From: Saprospiraceae bacterium | GTDB lineage: Bacteria > Bacteroidota > Bacteroidia > Chitinophagales > Saprospiraceae | Direction: 5' to 3' | DNA: 64,000 nt | NCBI GenBank assembly: GCA_020629315.1 | Contig: JAHDDO010000002.1 | Location: forward strand, 93,887 to 157,886 | In this document: positions 36,262-46,100 of the stretch, piece by piece | Layout of the letters: each line of letters begins with the position of its first letter | How positions within the stretch are numbered: position 1 is the stretch's first letter | Translations under genes and position numbers: made by a program | The notes under the pieces: model-generated | The model's input: the letters and a program-made list of their open reading frames with translations, nothing else | Told to the model about the DNA's origin: nothing | The model's database searches: none

Positions 36262-37014
36262 ATGAAAGAAAGAAATGTTTTAGCTGGTAATTGGAAGATG
36301 AATCTTGACTATATGGATGCGATCCAACTAGTTCAAGCGCTATTAGAGGGGGTCGAGGATACAGATAGGATGATTATTTCCGTCCCTTATTTGTATATCA
36401 GCGGCTTGGCAAAATTGACAAATAATAGTCCTATCGAGATAGCAGCACAAAACTGTCATCAAAAAGAAAAAGGGGCGTATACGGGCGAAATTTCCGCAAA
36501 CATGTTAGCTTCTGTAGGGACTGATTATGTGGTTTTAGGGCACTCAGAGAGAAGAGAGTATTTTGGAGAAACGGATACTTTGATCCTAGAAAAAATCAAA
36601 ATGGCATTTGCATCAAATCTGAAGGTCATTTACTGCTGTGGCGAACCTCTTGACGTTAGAGAAGCGGATAATCATTCTCACTTTGTCGCAGAGCAAATTG
36701 AAGCTAGCATTTTACAACTATCTTCTGAAGAGATGAAAAATATTATAATTGCTTACGAACCCATTTGGGCCATTGGCACAGGAAAAACAGCCTCTGCGGA
36801 ACAAGCACAAGAAATGCATAAAGTCATCCGAGGTTTATTAGTATCAAAATTCGGTTCAGAAACTGCAGAGGCATGCTCTATTCTTTATGGAGGTAGTGTA
36901 AAGCCAGCTAATGCCGATGAATTATTTGCTATGCCTGATGTAGACGGAGGATTGGTTGGTGGTGCCAGTCTTAAAGCAGATTCATTTCTTTCTATCCTAC
37001 GTTCAAATAGGTGA
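36262..37014 (+). CDS. tpiA: Triosephosphate isomerase
   Basis: Interconverts dihydroxyacetone phosphate and glyceraldehyde-3-phosphate in glycolysis. The substrate lysine is in GNWKMN, the electrophilic histidine in LGHSERREYFGE, the catalytic glutamate in YEPIWAIGTGKTAS, and the phosphate loop in YGGSVKPANA. I chose the ATG giving MKERNVLAGNWKMN, where the family begins, giving 250 residues. The stop overlaps the next start by one base (TGATG), so downstream genes are probably coupled. Confidence 0.97.
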   Translation: MKERNVLAGNWKMNLDYMDAIQLVQALLEGVEDTDRMIISVPYLYISGLAKLTNNSPIEIAAQNCHQKEKGAYTGEISANMLASVGTDYVVLGHSERREYFGETDTLILEKIKMAFASNLKVIYCCGEPLDVREADNHSHFVAEQIEASILQLSSEEMKNIIIAYEPIWAIGTGKTASAEQAQEMHKVIRGLLVSKFGSETAEACSILYGGSVKPANADELFAMPDVDGGLVGGASLKADSFLSILRSNR

Positions 37015-37568
37015 TGAATGTCTACAAGATCATTCTGATCATTGGTATAAGCTTATCTCCTTTGTTGCTTTATAGCCAATATAAGCAAGAGGTAGAGCAA
37101 CGCTTAGCAAAGATTGAGACACCTTCTTTTATGGTAGACTTTGCTTCAAAAATTGAAGGGGCAAAAAAGATCAAATATTACCAAGAGACCGATGGAAGTG
37201 TAGTTTCATATGAGTTGAAATTTTGTAAAAATAAGGAGCGCTATAGTGTCGAATTTTCTAAGGAAGGTATTTTGGAAGATGTCGAAATAGATGTTACGTC
37301 TACTCAAGGCGTTCTTGTTGATTCATTTATTTGTAATGACTTTACGATAGATAAAATACAAGAACATCATCCGGTGGATGTTGATAAGGCCATTTTGCTT
37401 TGTAATGGAGATAAAAAGTTGCGTGCGTCTGTAATTATGTTTGAAATTGAGGGCCATTGTCGGTCCAGCAATGAAAATACGCGCTGGGAATTAAACGTAG
37501 ATAAGAAAGGCGTCATTCATAGCCAAAGAGAAATTATAGATGATGTGGATGAAGTACTTGAATATTAG
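37014..37568 (+). CDS. Secreted protein of unknown function, PepSY-like
   Basis: A 184-residue exported protein with a signal peptide (about residues 1-21, ending LLLYSQ). The middle has a strand-turn-strand pattern (YELKFCKNKERYSVEFSKEGILEDVEIDV) resembling PepSY-like domains. Three cysteines are present in the mature part. I do not recognise a named family. It starts within the tpiA stop codon and overlaps the following beta-barrel gene by about 20 bases, so the three genes form one unit. Confidence 0.6.
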   Translation: MNVYKIILIIGISLSPLLLYSQYKQEVEQRLAKIETPSFMVDFASKIEGAKKIKYYQETDGSVVSYELKFCKNKERYSVEFSKEGILEDVEIDVTSTQGVLVDSFICNDFTIDKIQEHHPVDVDKAILLCNGDKKLRASVIMFEIEGHCRSSNENTRWELNVDKKGVIHSQREIIDDVDEVLEY

Positions 37569-38238
37569 TTCTATTCTCTTTTTTTGTTTTAGTTCAATGT
37601 CCATTTTGGCTCAAAATAATGTGAACTGGTTTTTGTTACCTGCTATTAATACAACAGTTTCTAAACCGGCGGGTTATGGTCTTCATATAAAATCAGAATC
37701 TCGATTTGGTAATAATAGGAAAGAAGGAACGTATCCATACTTGCATACGGATCTTTCTATCCAAACCTTTTTAAAAACGAAGCTAGGTGTGCGCTTAGGT
37801 TTGGGGTATTTGATAAGAATTACCGAAGAAAAGCAAAGCAATAGATACATCCAACAATTGAGTTGGATTACCCGAAAAGGAAATATTAAGTTGGGACATC
37901 GCTTTGTTACAGATCAAACCTTTTCTAAAAATTCAGCAACTAACGTTAGAATCAGGTATCGAATAAATTCAAAAATTCCTTTGCGTGGTCAACGCTTAGA
38001 TAAAGGTGAATTCTATGTAAAGCCGGGACTTGAATATTTAGCAAAGATCAAAGAAAGGGAAATCAATCATGAACTTCGCATAGTGCCTGCTCTAGGTTTT
38101 GTGGTAGACGAAAAACAAAGTATTGAATGTAATATTCAATATCGGAATGGAAATATTCAGTTTCCATTGAAAGATCAGCGTTTGTTTTTAGGGTTTAGTT
38201 GGTATATAAAGGAGGTACTTCTGCCTAATCAGTCTTGA
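37549..38238 (+). CDS. DUF2490 outer-membrane beta-barrel protein
   Basis: About 229 residues, with a signal peptide (cut near SMSILAQ) and a run of alternating hydrophobic strands. The DUF2490 pattern is visible as RLGLGYLIRI, GHRFVTDQTF and VRIRYRINSKIPLRG. Such proteins are predicted small outer-membrane barrels. I chose the ATG giving MKYLNISS within a cluster of ATGs. It overlaps the upstream PepSY-like gene and, at its 3' end, the convergent hydroxylase gene by 14 bases. Confidence 0.75.
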   Translation: MKYLNISSILFFCFSSMSILAQNNVNWFLLPAINTTVSKPAGYGLHIKSESRFGNNRKEGTYPYLHTDLSIQTFLKTKLGVRLGLGYLIRITEEKQSNRYIQQLSWITRKGNIKLGHRFVTDQTFSKNSATNVRIRYRINSKIPLRGQRLDKGEFYVKPGLEYLAKIKEREINHELRIVPALGFVVDEKQSIECNIQYRNGNIQFPLKDQRLFLGFSWYIKEVLLPNQS

Positions 38239-39040
38239 TAGTTTTGTCAAAAGGCACTTTCATTTGATACCACACATCTTGATCATCTTTATGATCTAAA
38301 ACATCCACACCATAAATTACTTTTTTAGGATCATCTACAACCAAGGTTCCAAAAATTCTATCCCAAATTGAAAAGATATTTCCAAAATTGGAGTCTGTCC
38401 AAGGACGTTCGAAGTGGTGATGGAATTTATGCATGTCTGGTGTAACGAAAAGGATATTTAATGCTCTGTCAAGTGGGGTAGGTAGTTTAATATTAGCATG
38501 ACTGAAGTACGTAAAAAGTATGGTCAATATTCTATAACACAAATAGAATGCTAAAGGTATACCGAAGATTAAAATAGTAATGATGGAAAAGACTTCTCGT
38601 ATCAAATAGTCTCCTGGATGGTGGCGAGTGCCCGTAGTTACATCTACATTCTTATCACTATGGTGAACTAGGTGAAACTTCCACATCCATTTAATTTTGT
38701 GAAGCATTACATGGGCCACATATTGTGCTATAAAATCGAGGACCAAAATAGATAGCAAAAGCTTGATCCAAAGGTTCATTGGTATCATTGCAAAAAGGCC
38801 AAAGTTGCTTGTCTCTAACCATATAAACAGATTTAAAGTGAGAATTCCGATGACCACATTAATGATAATGGAGCATGCTAAGAAAACAAAGTTTCGTAGT
38901 GCATGTCGCCATTTGTTATATCGTAACTCAGATAAAGGGAAGCTCAATTCAGACATCCAGCCTAAAAAGATACAAATGATAATCCAGCTTAACTTCTGAA
39001 CAGAATCTAGATTTTCAAAGAAAAGAATGAAGGATTCCAT
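38225..39040 (-). CDS. Sterol desaturase / fatty acid hydroxylase superfamily membrane protein
   Basis: A 271-residue integral membrane di-iron protein with about four membrane segments. It carries the histidine clusters of the superfamily: HVMLH, HLVHH and the late HKFHHHFERPW, plus FGNIFSIWDRIFGTL, which is typical of its C-terminal region. The chemistry is oxygen-dependent hydroxylation or desaturation of a lipid. The substrate cannot be inferred; carotenoid, sphingolipid and fatty acid substrates are all possible. It is upstream of the SRPBCC gene's end and reads the same way. Confidence 0.82.
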   Translation of the reverse strand: MESFILFFENLDSVQKLSWIIICIFLGWMSELSFPLSELRYNKWRHALRNFVFLACSIIINVVIGILTLNLFIWLETSNFGLFAMIPMNLWIKLLLSILVLDFIAQYVAHVMLHKIKWMWKFHLVHHSDKNVDVTTGTRHHPGDYLIREVFSIITILIFGIPLAFYLCYRILTILFTYFSHANIKLPTPLDRALNILFVTPDMHKFHHHFERPWTDSNFGNIFSIWDRIFGTLVVDDPKKVIYGVDVLDHKDDQDVWYQMKVPFDKTIKTD

Positions 39041-39083
39041 AAACCGGCTATTTCCTTCTAAGATAAATTACTTTTTCAAGCTA

Positions 39084-39572
39084 TTATGCAGGGACGGCTA
39101 GCTCAATGCCTTGTTTTGCAAACAATTCGTCAGTTACCTTTTTACGGTAGTCAAATATGCTAGTCAATTGCGAACGGACAAATAACGAATTTGCTATCCT
39201 TCCTAATATCCCTAATGGTAGTGCATAGCTTACATGGTCTATCATACAAACACCATTCTCCACTTCCTCAAACCAATGTTGATGATGCCACATCCTATAG
39301 GGCCCAAATCGTTGTTCATCAACAAAATATTTCTTATCCTCAACATGCGTAATTTCAGTGGTCCACCGCATGGGTAATCGAAGAAGAGGTCTTACTATGT
39401 AAGATATTATCTGACCTGGATACATTTTCTCACTAAGATCTTCAGTCGTAATGCGGAAATCCATATAGGCCGGCGTAATTTTGCTCAAGTTTCGAGGCGA
39501 AGAGAAAAAATCCCAAGCTTCTTCCATAGAAATTGGCAAGAATTGTTCAGTCTTTAATTCGTATACTTTCAA
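39084..39572 (-). CDS. SRPBCC-family ligand-binding protein
   Basis: A 162-residue cytosolic protein with the SRPBCC (START/Bet v1-like) pattern FLPISMEEAWDFFSSPRNLSKITPAYMDF, the RWTTEITHVE strand and the PYRMWHHQHWFEE hairpin. Relatives are often annotated as cell-division-inhibitor-like without direct evidence. The start is a TTG, because no ATG exists nearer than within the domain. The neighbour on the same strand is the membrane hydroxylase, 43 bases downstream, so a shared lipid-related role is possible but unproven. Confidence 0.75.
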   Translation of the reverse strand: MKVYELKTEQFLPISMEEAWDFFSSPRNLSKITPAYMDFRITTEDLSEKMYPGQIISYIVRPLLRLPMRWTTEITHVEDKKYFVDEQRFGPYRMWHHQHWFEEVENGVCMIDHVSYALPLGILGRIANSLFVRSQLTSIFDYRKKVTDELFAKQGIELAVPA

Positions 39573-39677
39573 TGTAGCTCTTTTTATTCTAACGTTAATT
39601 TGGGATGAGTTGTTTAATTTTTTTCAATAGCCCAACCTTCATAGTGTCGCGCGCGTCATATAAGCAAAACAAACATT

Positions 39678-40067
39678 ATGAACATCATGAAAAAGCTATT
39701 AGTATTATGTATCCTTTCCATTTCTTTAAGCGCTTGTAATAAGGTGGATTTTTCATTGCCTATAGAAGGACATTGGACCTTAGAAAGCTATACTGAAAAT
39801 GGAGCTACATTTAAACGCACCGATGCATTGCCTTCAAAGGAATATGGGTTTTCCTTTTTGAATAATGGAATTTTTCTAGAGAATAAAAATGCAGGGTGGT
39901 GCGGTACACCTCCTATAACCTATGGCGTCTTCGAGGGTAATTGGATTTATTTATCAGAAAATCTGATTGACATAGATACAGAAAGCTGGTGTGGGCCACA
40001 AGAAATGGAATTTGTAATTTTGGCACTGACTAATGAATCACTTCGAATTGAGGTGAGCTATAAATAA
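39678..40067 (+). CDS. Small lipoprotein, lipocalin-like
   Basis: A 129-residue lipoprotein with lipobox LSAC (Cys near 17-20 depending on start). The mature part begins with a GHWTLESY strand, as in lipocalin-like Bacteroidota proteins, and has a paired cysteine motif (WCGTPP, WCGPQE). Ligand unknown. Two close ATGs are possible starts. It is followed 5 bases later by another small lipoprotein and then a terminator, forming a two-gene unit. Confidence 0.62.
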   Translation: MNIMKKLLVLCILSISLSACNKVDFSLPIEGHWTLESYTENGATFKRTDALPSKEYGFSFLNNGIFLENKNAGWCGTPPITYGVFEGNWIYLSENLIDIDTESWCGPQEMEFVILALTNESLRIEVSYK

Positions 40068-40072
40068 TAAAT

Positions 40073-40489
40073 ATGTTACGAAGTATTTTAATTGCAACCC
40101 TTTTAATTACCTCTTTTGCATCTTGCATGGAAGAAGATATGGCATGTGATGATAACGTGTCGATAAATGAAGGGACCTATATTACAGGAGTCAGCGATGA
40201 AGTAAGCTTACTGGATATAGTTATTGTGGACCAATGTATGGAAGTTAGCTTCAGTGCTTCTGGTTGTGATGGTGAAAGTTGGGATGTTAGTTTAGTTGAT
40301 TCTGAGCAAGTGGCTGAATCCTTTCCAGTGCAGCGTTTTATGCGCTTAATTCTTGAAAATAATGAAGAATGCGAGGCAGTAATCAATAAGACAGTATCAT
40401 TTAATCTTGAACCCATTCAGATTGGCAGCGATAGTAGCATACTCATAAATATTGATGGTTGGCCGATAAAAGTGAAATATGACTATTAA
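40073..40489 (+). CDS. Small lipoprotein of unknown function
   Basis: A 138-residue lipoprotein with lipobox FASC (Cys18). The mature part is acidic and has four further cysteines (ACDD, QCME, GCDG, ECEA) that could form two disulfides. No family recognised. It follows the lipocalin-like lipoprotein by 5 bases and ends just before a bidirectional terminator. Confidence 0.62.
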   Translation: MLRSILIATLLITSFASCMEEDMACDDNVSINEGTYITGVSDEVSLLDIVIVDQCMEVSFSASGCDGESWDVSLVDSEQVAESFPVQRFMRLILENNEECEAVINKTVSFNLEPIQIGSDSSILINIDGWPIKVKYDY

Positions 40490-40493
40490 ATAA

Positions 40494-40520
40494 AAAGCCC
40501 GTTTAGCACGGGCTTTTTTT
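40494..40520. terminator. Bidirectional rho-independent terminator
   Basis: Stem AGCCCGT/ACGGGCT with a 5-base loop, A-rich before and T-rich after, so T runs follow the stem on both strands. It serves the plus-strand lipoprotein pair and possibly the minus-strand acyl-CoA dehydrogenase. Confidence 0.85.
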
Positions 40521-40586
40521 ATGTGTGGCTTGAATGCTTTCTAAAAACTGGGTAAAAGGGACTTGATTTGGAAAATAGCTATGCTG

Positions 40587-42401
40587 CTACAAAAACACAT
40601 TTTGCTCTCTTGAAATGGTTAATTCATCCATATCTAATAAAATGGTAGCTGCCGAATCAATTTTTGGAAGTTCATATTTGTAGAAAAATCGCATGGTGTG
40701 AATCTTACTTTCATAAAATTCACTACTGTACGTTTTATCCTCGTTTAGTAAAGCTGTTTTGGATACACATGCAATATCTAACCATTGCCAAGCTATAATT
40801 AGGTTAGAAAATAAATCTAAGAAAATGGCTGAATCTGAGATGTAACGCTCGAACGCTCCCTTAGTGGCAAATTGACCTAGGTGGTCAATGACAGCTTTAC
40901 ATGTTTTAATTTTTGAATCCAACTTTAACGCAAAAGGTTGCAAATCTTCATTTAATCCAGCGGCGTCAATCGTCTTTGCTACTTCCTCAAACAGAAAATG
41001 GAGGGCTTTCCCGTTTGCCATCGGAATTTTTCTACTTAGTAAATCAAGAGATTGAATCCCTGTTGTGCCCTCATAAATAGAAGCGATACGGATGTCCCTA
41101 AGATACATTTGAGGGATGTATTCTGATGTAAAACCATATCCACCCAGCACCTGTACAGCGGCATTACAACTATGAATACCCGCTTCAGCTGGATACGATT
41201 TTGTCACAGGCATCAACAATTCAAGAAGCAGATTATACTTTTCTTTTTCTGAATCATTTTTTGCATTATGATATAGGTCATAATATGTTGATGCTTTTAG
41301 AATTAGACTTAAGCCTCCTTCCGTAATAGCTTTTTGTAATAACAAGAGTCTTCTTACATCGGGATGATGGATGATTAGGACTTGCTCTTGTGAAATATCT
41401 TTTTGTCCCATATTATTGATACGTCTTCCTTGTGCTCTTTCAGTAGCATACTCAAGGGAGGCATAATAGGCTGCTGTAGCTATCGAAGCGGCTCCTCGTC
41501 CTACGGCAATTCTTGCGGAATTCATCATTAAGAACATATACCTTAATCCATGATTTGCTTGCCCTACAAGGTACCCCGTGCAATCTTCATTGTCCCCAAA
41601 AACCAAATGTGCTGTGCAATATCCTTTTTGACCTAATTTTTGAAAATCTCCGGCTGTAGTCACATCATTTGAAATCAGTTCGCCAGAAGTATCTTCTAGT
41701 TTTTTAGGCACTATAAATAGCGAAATTCCTTTCGTCCCTTTAGGGGCTCCATCGATTCGAGCTAAAACTAAATGAATGATATTATCGCAATGTTCATGGT
41801 CACCTCCGGAAATGAAAATCTTATGTCCTTTTATCTTGTAATTTCCTGTTTCATCCAGTGTGGCTGTAGTGGAAATATCGGATAGAGAACTCCCTGCTTG
41901 AGGTTCGGTCAAACACATAGTTCCGCCCCATTCTCCAGTAATCATGCGGGAAGCAAAGTCGACTACTTGGCTTTCATTTCCAAAGTTGTAAATTAATTCA
42001 GCAGCGCCAAATGTAAGTCCGAGATACCCAATAGCGTGATTGTTTGCGGCCTCCATTAAAAAGCAGCTAGCCGTATAAACGGTAAAAGGTAATTGCATGC
42101 CCCCTTGATCATAGTCCAAAAGGCCTGAAATAAGGCCCATTTCACCAGCCTTTTTGAAGATGGTGGCTAATTGAGGATGGGTCCAAATAGTACCATCTTT
42201 GTAGTGTGCAGGGGTACTATCCATCTCCTTAATGTATGGGAACAGTTCTTTATCAGCAAAATCCTTTACCGCTGCTAAAAACATATCAACAGACTCTTTG
42301 TCATAATCGGCATATCGCTCTGTTTCCATTACAGACTCAAGCTTATGGATATCATAAAGTAAAAAAGTAAGCGTGTTAAAATCAAAATATTTTTGAGCCA
42401 T
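40587..42401 (-). CDS. Large acyl-CoA dehydrogenase with C-terminal extension
   Basis: A 604-residue FAD enzyme of the longer acyl-CoA dehydrogenase class (AcdA/DmdC-like), with an extra N-terminal helix region and a C-terminal extension after the core. Core motifs are CLTEPQAGSSLSD, GHKIFISGGDHE, QVLGGYGFTSEY and the catalytic-base region ASIYEGTTGIQSLDL. Electrons would go to ETF, which is encoded at 5.6-7.3 kb. Substrate is unknown; relatives include methylmercaptopropionyl-CoA dehydrogenase, but that specificity is not supported by context here. Confidence 0.85.
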   Translation of the reverse strand: MAQKYFDFNTLTFLLYDIHKLESVMETERYADYDKESVDMFLAAVKDFADKELFPYIKEMDSTPAHYKDGTIWTHPQLATIFKKAGEMGLISGLLDYDQGGMQLPFTVYTASCFLMEAANNHAIGYLGLTFGAAELIYNFGNESQVVDFASRMITGEWGGTMCLTEPQAGSSLSDISTTATLDETGNYKIKGHKIFISGGDHEHCDNIIHLVLARIDGAPKGTKGISLFIVPKKLEDTSGELISNDVTTAGDFQKLGQKGYCTAHLVFGDNEDCTGYLVGQANHGLRYMFLMMNSARIAVGRGAASIATAAYYASLEYATERAQGRRINNMGQKDISQEQVLIIHHPDVRRLLLLQKAITEGGLSLILKASTYYDLYHNAKNDSEKEKYNLLLELLMPVTKSYPAEAGIHSCNAAVQVLGGYGFTSEYIPQMYLRDIRIASIYEGTTGIQSLDLLSRKIPMANGKALHFLFEEVAKTIDAAGLNEDLQPFALKLDSKIKTCKAVIDHLGQFATKGAFERYISDSAIFLDLFSNLIIAWQWLDIACVSKTALLNEDKTYSSEFYESKIHTMRFFYKYELPKIDSAATILLDMDELTISREQNVFL

Positions 42402-42491
42402 ATGTTACTACGGTTTGTTTAGGAAATGACGAATAACAAAGTAGCAAGAAACGATTTTGCCCTTACCTGCTATACGATTAAGAAAAGGTAA

Positions 42492-42519
42492 TAAAAAAAG
42501 CCCGCTGGTTGGCGAGCTT
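42492..42519 (-). terminator. Rho-independent terminator of the BON-LysM gene
   Basis: On the minus strand a 7-bp stem AGCTCGC/GCGGGCT (one G-T pair) is followed by a T run, just after the BON-LysM stop. Confidence 0.8.
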
Positions 42520-42527
42520 TATGTCTT

Positions 42528-43007
42528 TTATAATTCAGGGATGCGTAACATTTGTCCTGGATATATTTTGTTAGGATCAGATAGCAGCGGTTGATTCGCT
42601 TCAAAGATATCATGGTATTTCATCGGGTCTCCATAAAATTGCTTAGCGATCTTAGATAAGCTATCACCTGATTGGACTTCATAGAAACGAGGCTCAGGAG
42701 CTTCTTCTACTGCAACAATACTAATGCGATCGTCTACTTCAGCTACACCATGTACGTTTCCTAGAGCTAGAATAACCTTTTCTCTATCCATGACTGAATC
42801 ACATTGTCCATATACGGTGACTCTATCTCCTTCTAGGTCAATGTGCGGGTCTGCGATTTCTAAATTTGCGTTTCGTAAAACGGAATGCAAGGCATTCAGT
42901 TTCATATTATGAATCTCAGCAGCATTAGCTTCAGCGGCTTCATGTTTATCAGACTCTTCTTTTAAGACTTTAGAACCTGCATTTTTAAGAAAAGAAAATA
43001 ATCCCAT
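42528..43007 (-). CDS. BON and LysM domain protein (Kbp/YgaU-like)
   Basis: A 159-residue protein lacking a signal peptide. A charged N-terminal helix is followed by a BON domain (about 35-100, with VTVYGQCDSVMDREKVILALGNVHGVAEVDD) and a C-terminal LysM domain (YEVQSGDSLSKIAKQFYG...YPGQMLRIPEL). This is the architecture of Escherichia coli Kbp/YgaU, a cytoplasmic potassium-binding protein. Potassium binding here is inferred only from architecture. It is monocistronic, between its own terminator and the divergent secDF promoter. Confidence 0.85.
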   Translation of the reverse strand: MGLFSFLKNAGSKVLKEESDKHEAAEANAAEIHNMKLNALHSVLRNANLEIADPHIDLEGDRVTVYGQCDSVMDREKVILALGNVHGVAEVDDRISIVAVEEAPEPRFYEVQSGDSLSKIAKQFYGDPMKYHDIFEANQPLLSDPNKIYPGQMLRIPEL

Positions 43008-43139
43008 AATTGAATTCTTGATTTTTGAATTTACGTATGTCCAATAGTAGCAAAAATCTCTTTAAATCCAACAGAATTGCTTAAAAAATGATGTAATCAA
43101 TCTAATGCATAAATGCACCTAGATGTATTGGAAATCAAT

Positions 43140-43147
43140 TATATTTG
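43140..43147 (+). promoter_or_regulatory. Predicted -7 promoter element of secDF (TATATTTG)
   Basis: An exact TAnnTTTG match 36 bases before the chosen secDF ATG. An upstream in-frame TTG start would lie inside this element, which supports the shorter protein. Confidence 0.65.
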
Positions 43148-43183
43148 CGGAGTTTTTTACGAATCAAAATAAATAATAATATA

Positions 43184-46100
43184 ATGCAGGGTAAAGGATT
43201 AATTCGCGTGTTGTTTTTCTTGCTTTTGGCGGTGACACTTTTACAGCTTTTGTATATGATGCCAACGCGTAAAGTTGAGAAAGACTCACTTGTGTATGCC
43301 GAGCAGGTAACAGAAGGGATGCCCGATTCTAAACTTAAGACACAAGCGTATAAAGACGCAAAAGTTAAGTACTTAGATTCTATGTCAACAGAGAATATCT
43401 TCAGTATTCCTCTGTTAGGTAAGTTTACCTATGACGATCTAAAGAAAAGACAATTAGCATTAGGTCTTGATCTTAAAGGTGGTATGAGTGCGGTTCTACA
43501 GATAGATATGCGAGATATTTTGCAAAATCTTTCGAGAGGATCTAGAGACGAAGATTTTATAACAGCATTGGATGCTGCGGATAAAGCCTTGGAAAGTTCT
43601 CAATCTGATTATATCACGTTGTTTTCGCAAGCCTTTTCTCAAAACCCTAATGGTAAGAAGTTAGCTAAGATCTTTATGCGAGATGCTGAATTAAAAGATC
43701 TTATTAATGCAGAAACATCGGATGGTGAAGTAGTTAGGATTTTGCGTACCAAAGCAGATGAGACAGTAACGAATACTTTCAATAGGTTAAAGCAAAGGAT
43801 TGATAAACTAGGGGTTACCCAACCTAATGTATCATTGGATGATGCAAGAGATTTAATCCTTGTTGAAATGCCGGGCATCGATAACCCTGAAAGAGCGAGA
43901 AAGTTCTTACAAGCTGGTGCGGCACTAGAATTCTGGGAAACCTACAGAAATAGTGATCAAGGTGTTTTGACATCTTTTACGCGTATTAATGATGCACTAA
44001 AAAATGGCGGAGAAGAAGAAGCGGAAGATAAGGGTATTGAATATGATACTGTTTATACACAAGTCTTGGACTCGTTAGGAAATGAAACGGGTGAAACGAC
44101 ATTTGAATTGGTTGAGAAAATAGAACCATTAGGAGGGGGCTCTGGACCTTTGTTCGACCTTCTTACTTTGAATAATGGGAATACGGAAATAGTATATCCT
44201 CAGACCGTAATTGGCGCTGCTAAGAAGAACAAGAAAAATGCGATTAGTCGTATGCTTGAGTCTGATGTGGCTAGAAATATTCTTCCGAAGAATATGGAAT
44301 TGATGTGGTCTCGTAAGCAATTTAAAGATTACGATACGGGAGAATTAACTGATGATTACCTTCTTTATATGATAAAGAAAGGTGGCGCTGGTGAGAAGGC
44401 ACCTTTGGAAGGTGATGTGGTTACCGGTGCTTCACAATCTCCTAATCCAGTAACTGGTGAGGTTGAGGTTAATTTAAGAATGAATCCTATAGGGGCAAAG
44501 AAATGGGCTGAGATGACAACGCAGGCCGCAAACAATGGTAACAGAGAGATTGCGATTGTTTTGGATAACGAAGTAATATCTGCGCCTAGAGTTAATGGTC
44601 CTATTACAGGTGGTTCTTCTGCTATATCCGGTGGATTTACAGTTCAAGAAGCCGTTGATTTTGCAAGTATATTAGAAGTAGGTAAGTTACCTGCTAAAAT
44701 TAAAATTATTCAAGAAAGCACCGTTGGACCATCATTAGGACAAAAGAACATTAATTCGTCCATTCGGTCTTTATTGATAGGGTTTGGATTACTTCTTTTA
44801 TTTATGATTTTCTATTATGGTGGATCAGGTATTGTTTCTCTACTTGCCCTATTGTTAAACTTAGTATTCATTTTTGGTGCTTTGGCTTCATATGGTACGG
44901 TACTTACATTACCAGGAATTGCGGGTATCATTTTGACTATCGGTATGGCAGTAGATGCCAATGTGATCATATTTGAAAGGATTCGAGAAGAACTACGTGT
45001 AGGTAAATCCTTACGGGCATCTATTACAGATGGTTTTAAGCATTCCTATTCAGCAATCATAGATGCCAACGTAACAACAATTTTAGTTGCAGTTGTATTA
45101 GCCTATTTCGGTTTGGGTCCTATTAAAGGTTTTGCTGTAGTACTAATCATTGGTGTGTTATCATCCCTATTTACGGCGGTATTGATTGGCCGAATGATTA
45201 TCGATTGGTGGACAGGTAAAGACAGAAATTTGACTTTCTGGACAGGACCATCGAAAAATATGTTTGCTAATTTGAAAATTAACTGGTTATCAAAAAGAAG
45301 AATAGCTTATATATGTTCTGCAACCATAATCACATTAGGTCTAATCTCTATGTTTACTAGAGGTTTTGACCTTGGGGTAGACTTTAAAGGAGGGTATTCT
45401 TACAATGTAGAGTTCTCTGAAGATATGACAGTCGATGCACAAACTCTTCGAACTGGATTGGGTGAGTTCTTTGGTACGGATACAGAGGTAAAGGCAGTAG
45501 ATACGGATAACACATTTAATATTGTAACATCATACTTGGTAGGTGACAATAGCGATGATGTTGCAGAAAGAGTAGCTGCAAAGCTTCATGAAGGGATTGG
45601 ATCGATTACAGGTGATAAAACATCTTTAGAAGATTTTAAGTCTGCAGATACAACGGCAGGAACGCACATTATTACATCTAGCAAAGTAGGTCCTACGATT
45701 GCTGATGATATTAGAAAGAGCTCCATATATGCAGGATTGTTAGCATTATTACTAATCTTCCTTTACATTTTCATTCGATTTAATAGATGGCAATATAGTT
45801 TAGGTGCCGTAGCAGCATTGTTCCATGATTCCTTGGTAGTGTTATCTTTATTTTCACTCTTATATGGTATTGTTCCTTTCTCTTTAGAGATCGACCAAGC
45901 CTTTATTGCGGCCATTCTTACCGTGATAGGTTACTCGATTAATGATACAGTGGTATTGTTTGATAGAATTAGGGAATATTTAGGAATCTATACTAATAAG
46001 TCTACGGATGAGATTCTGAATATGTCGATTAATAGTACATTCAGTAGAACCATCATTACTTCATTCACTACATTCCTAATGGTATTGATCCTTTTCCTTT

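Noticed and set aside
37011..37568. Frameshift joining the PepSY-like gene and the DUF2490 gene
   Set aside because: Each has its own signal peptide and the short overlap is normal translational coupling.
40587..42401. Methylmercaptopropionyl-CoA dehydrogenase (DmdC)
   Set aside because: The enzyme class fits, but no other dimethylsulfoniopropionate gene is nearby, so the specific name is not supported.
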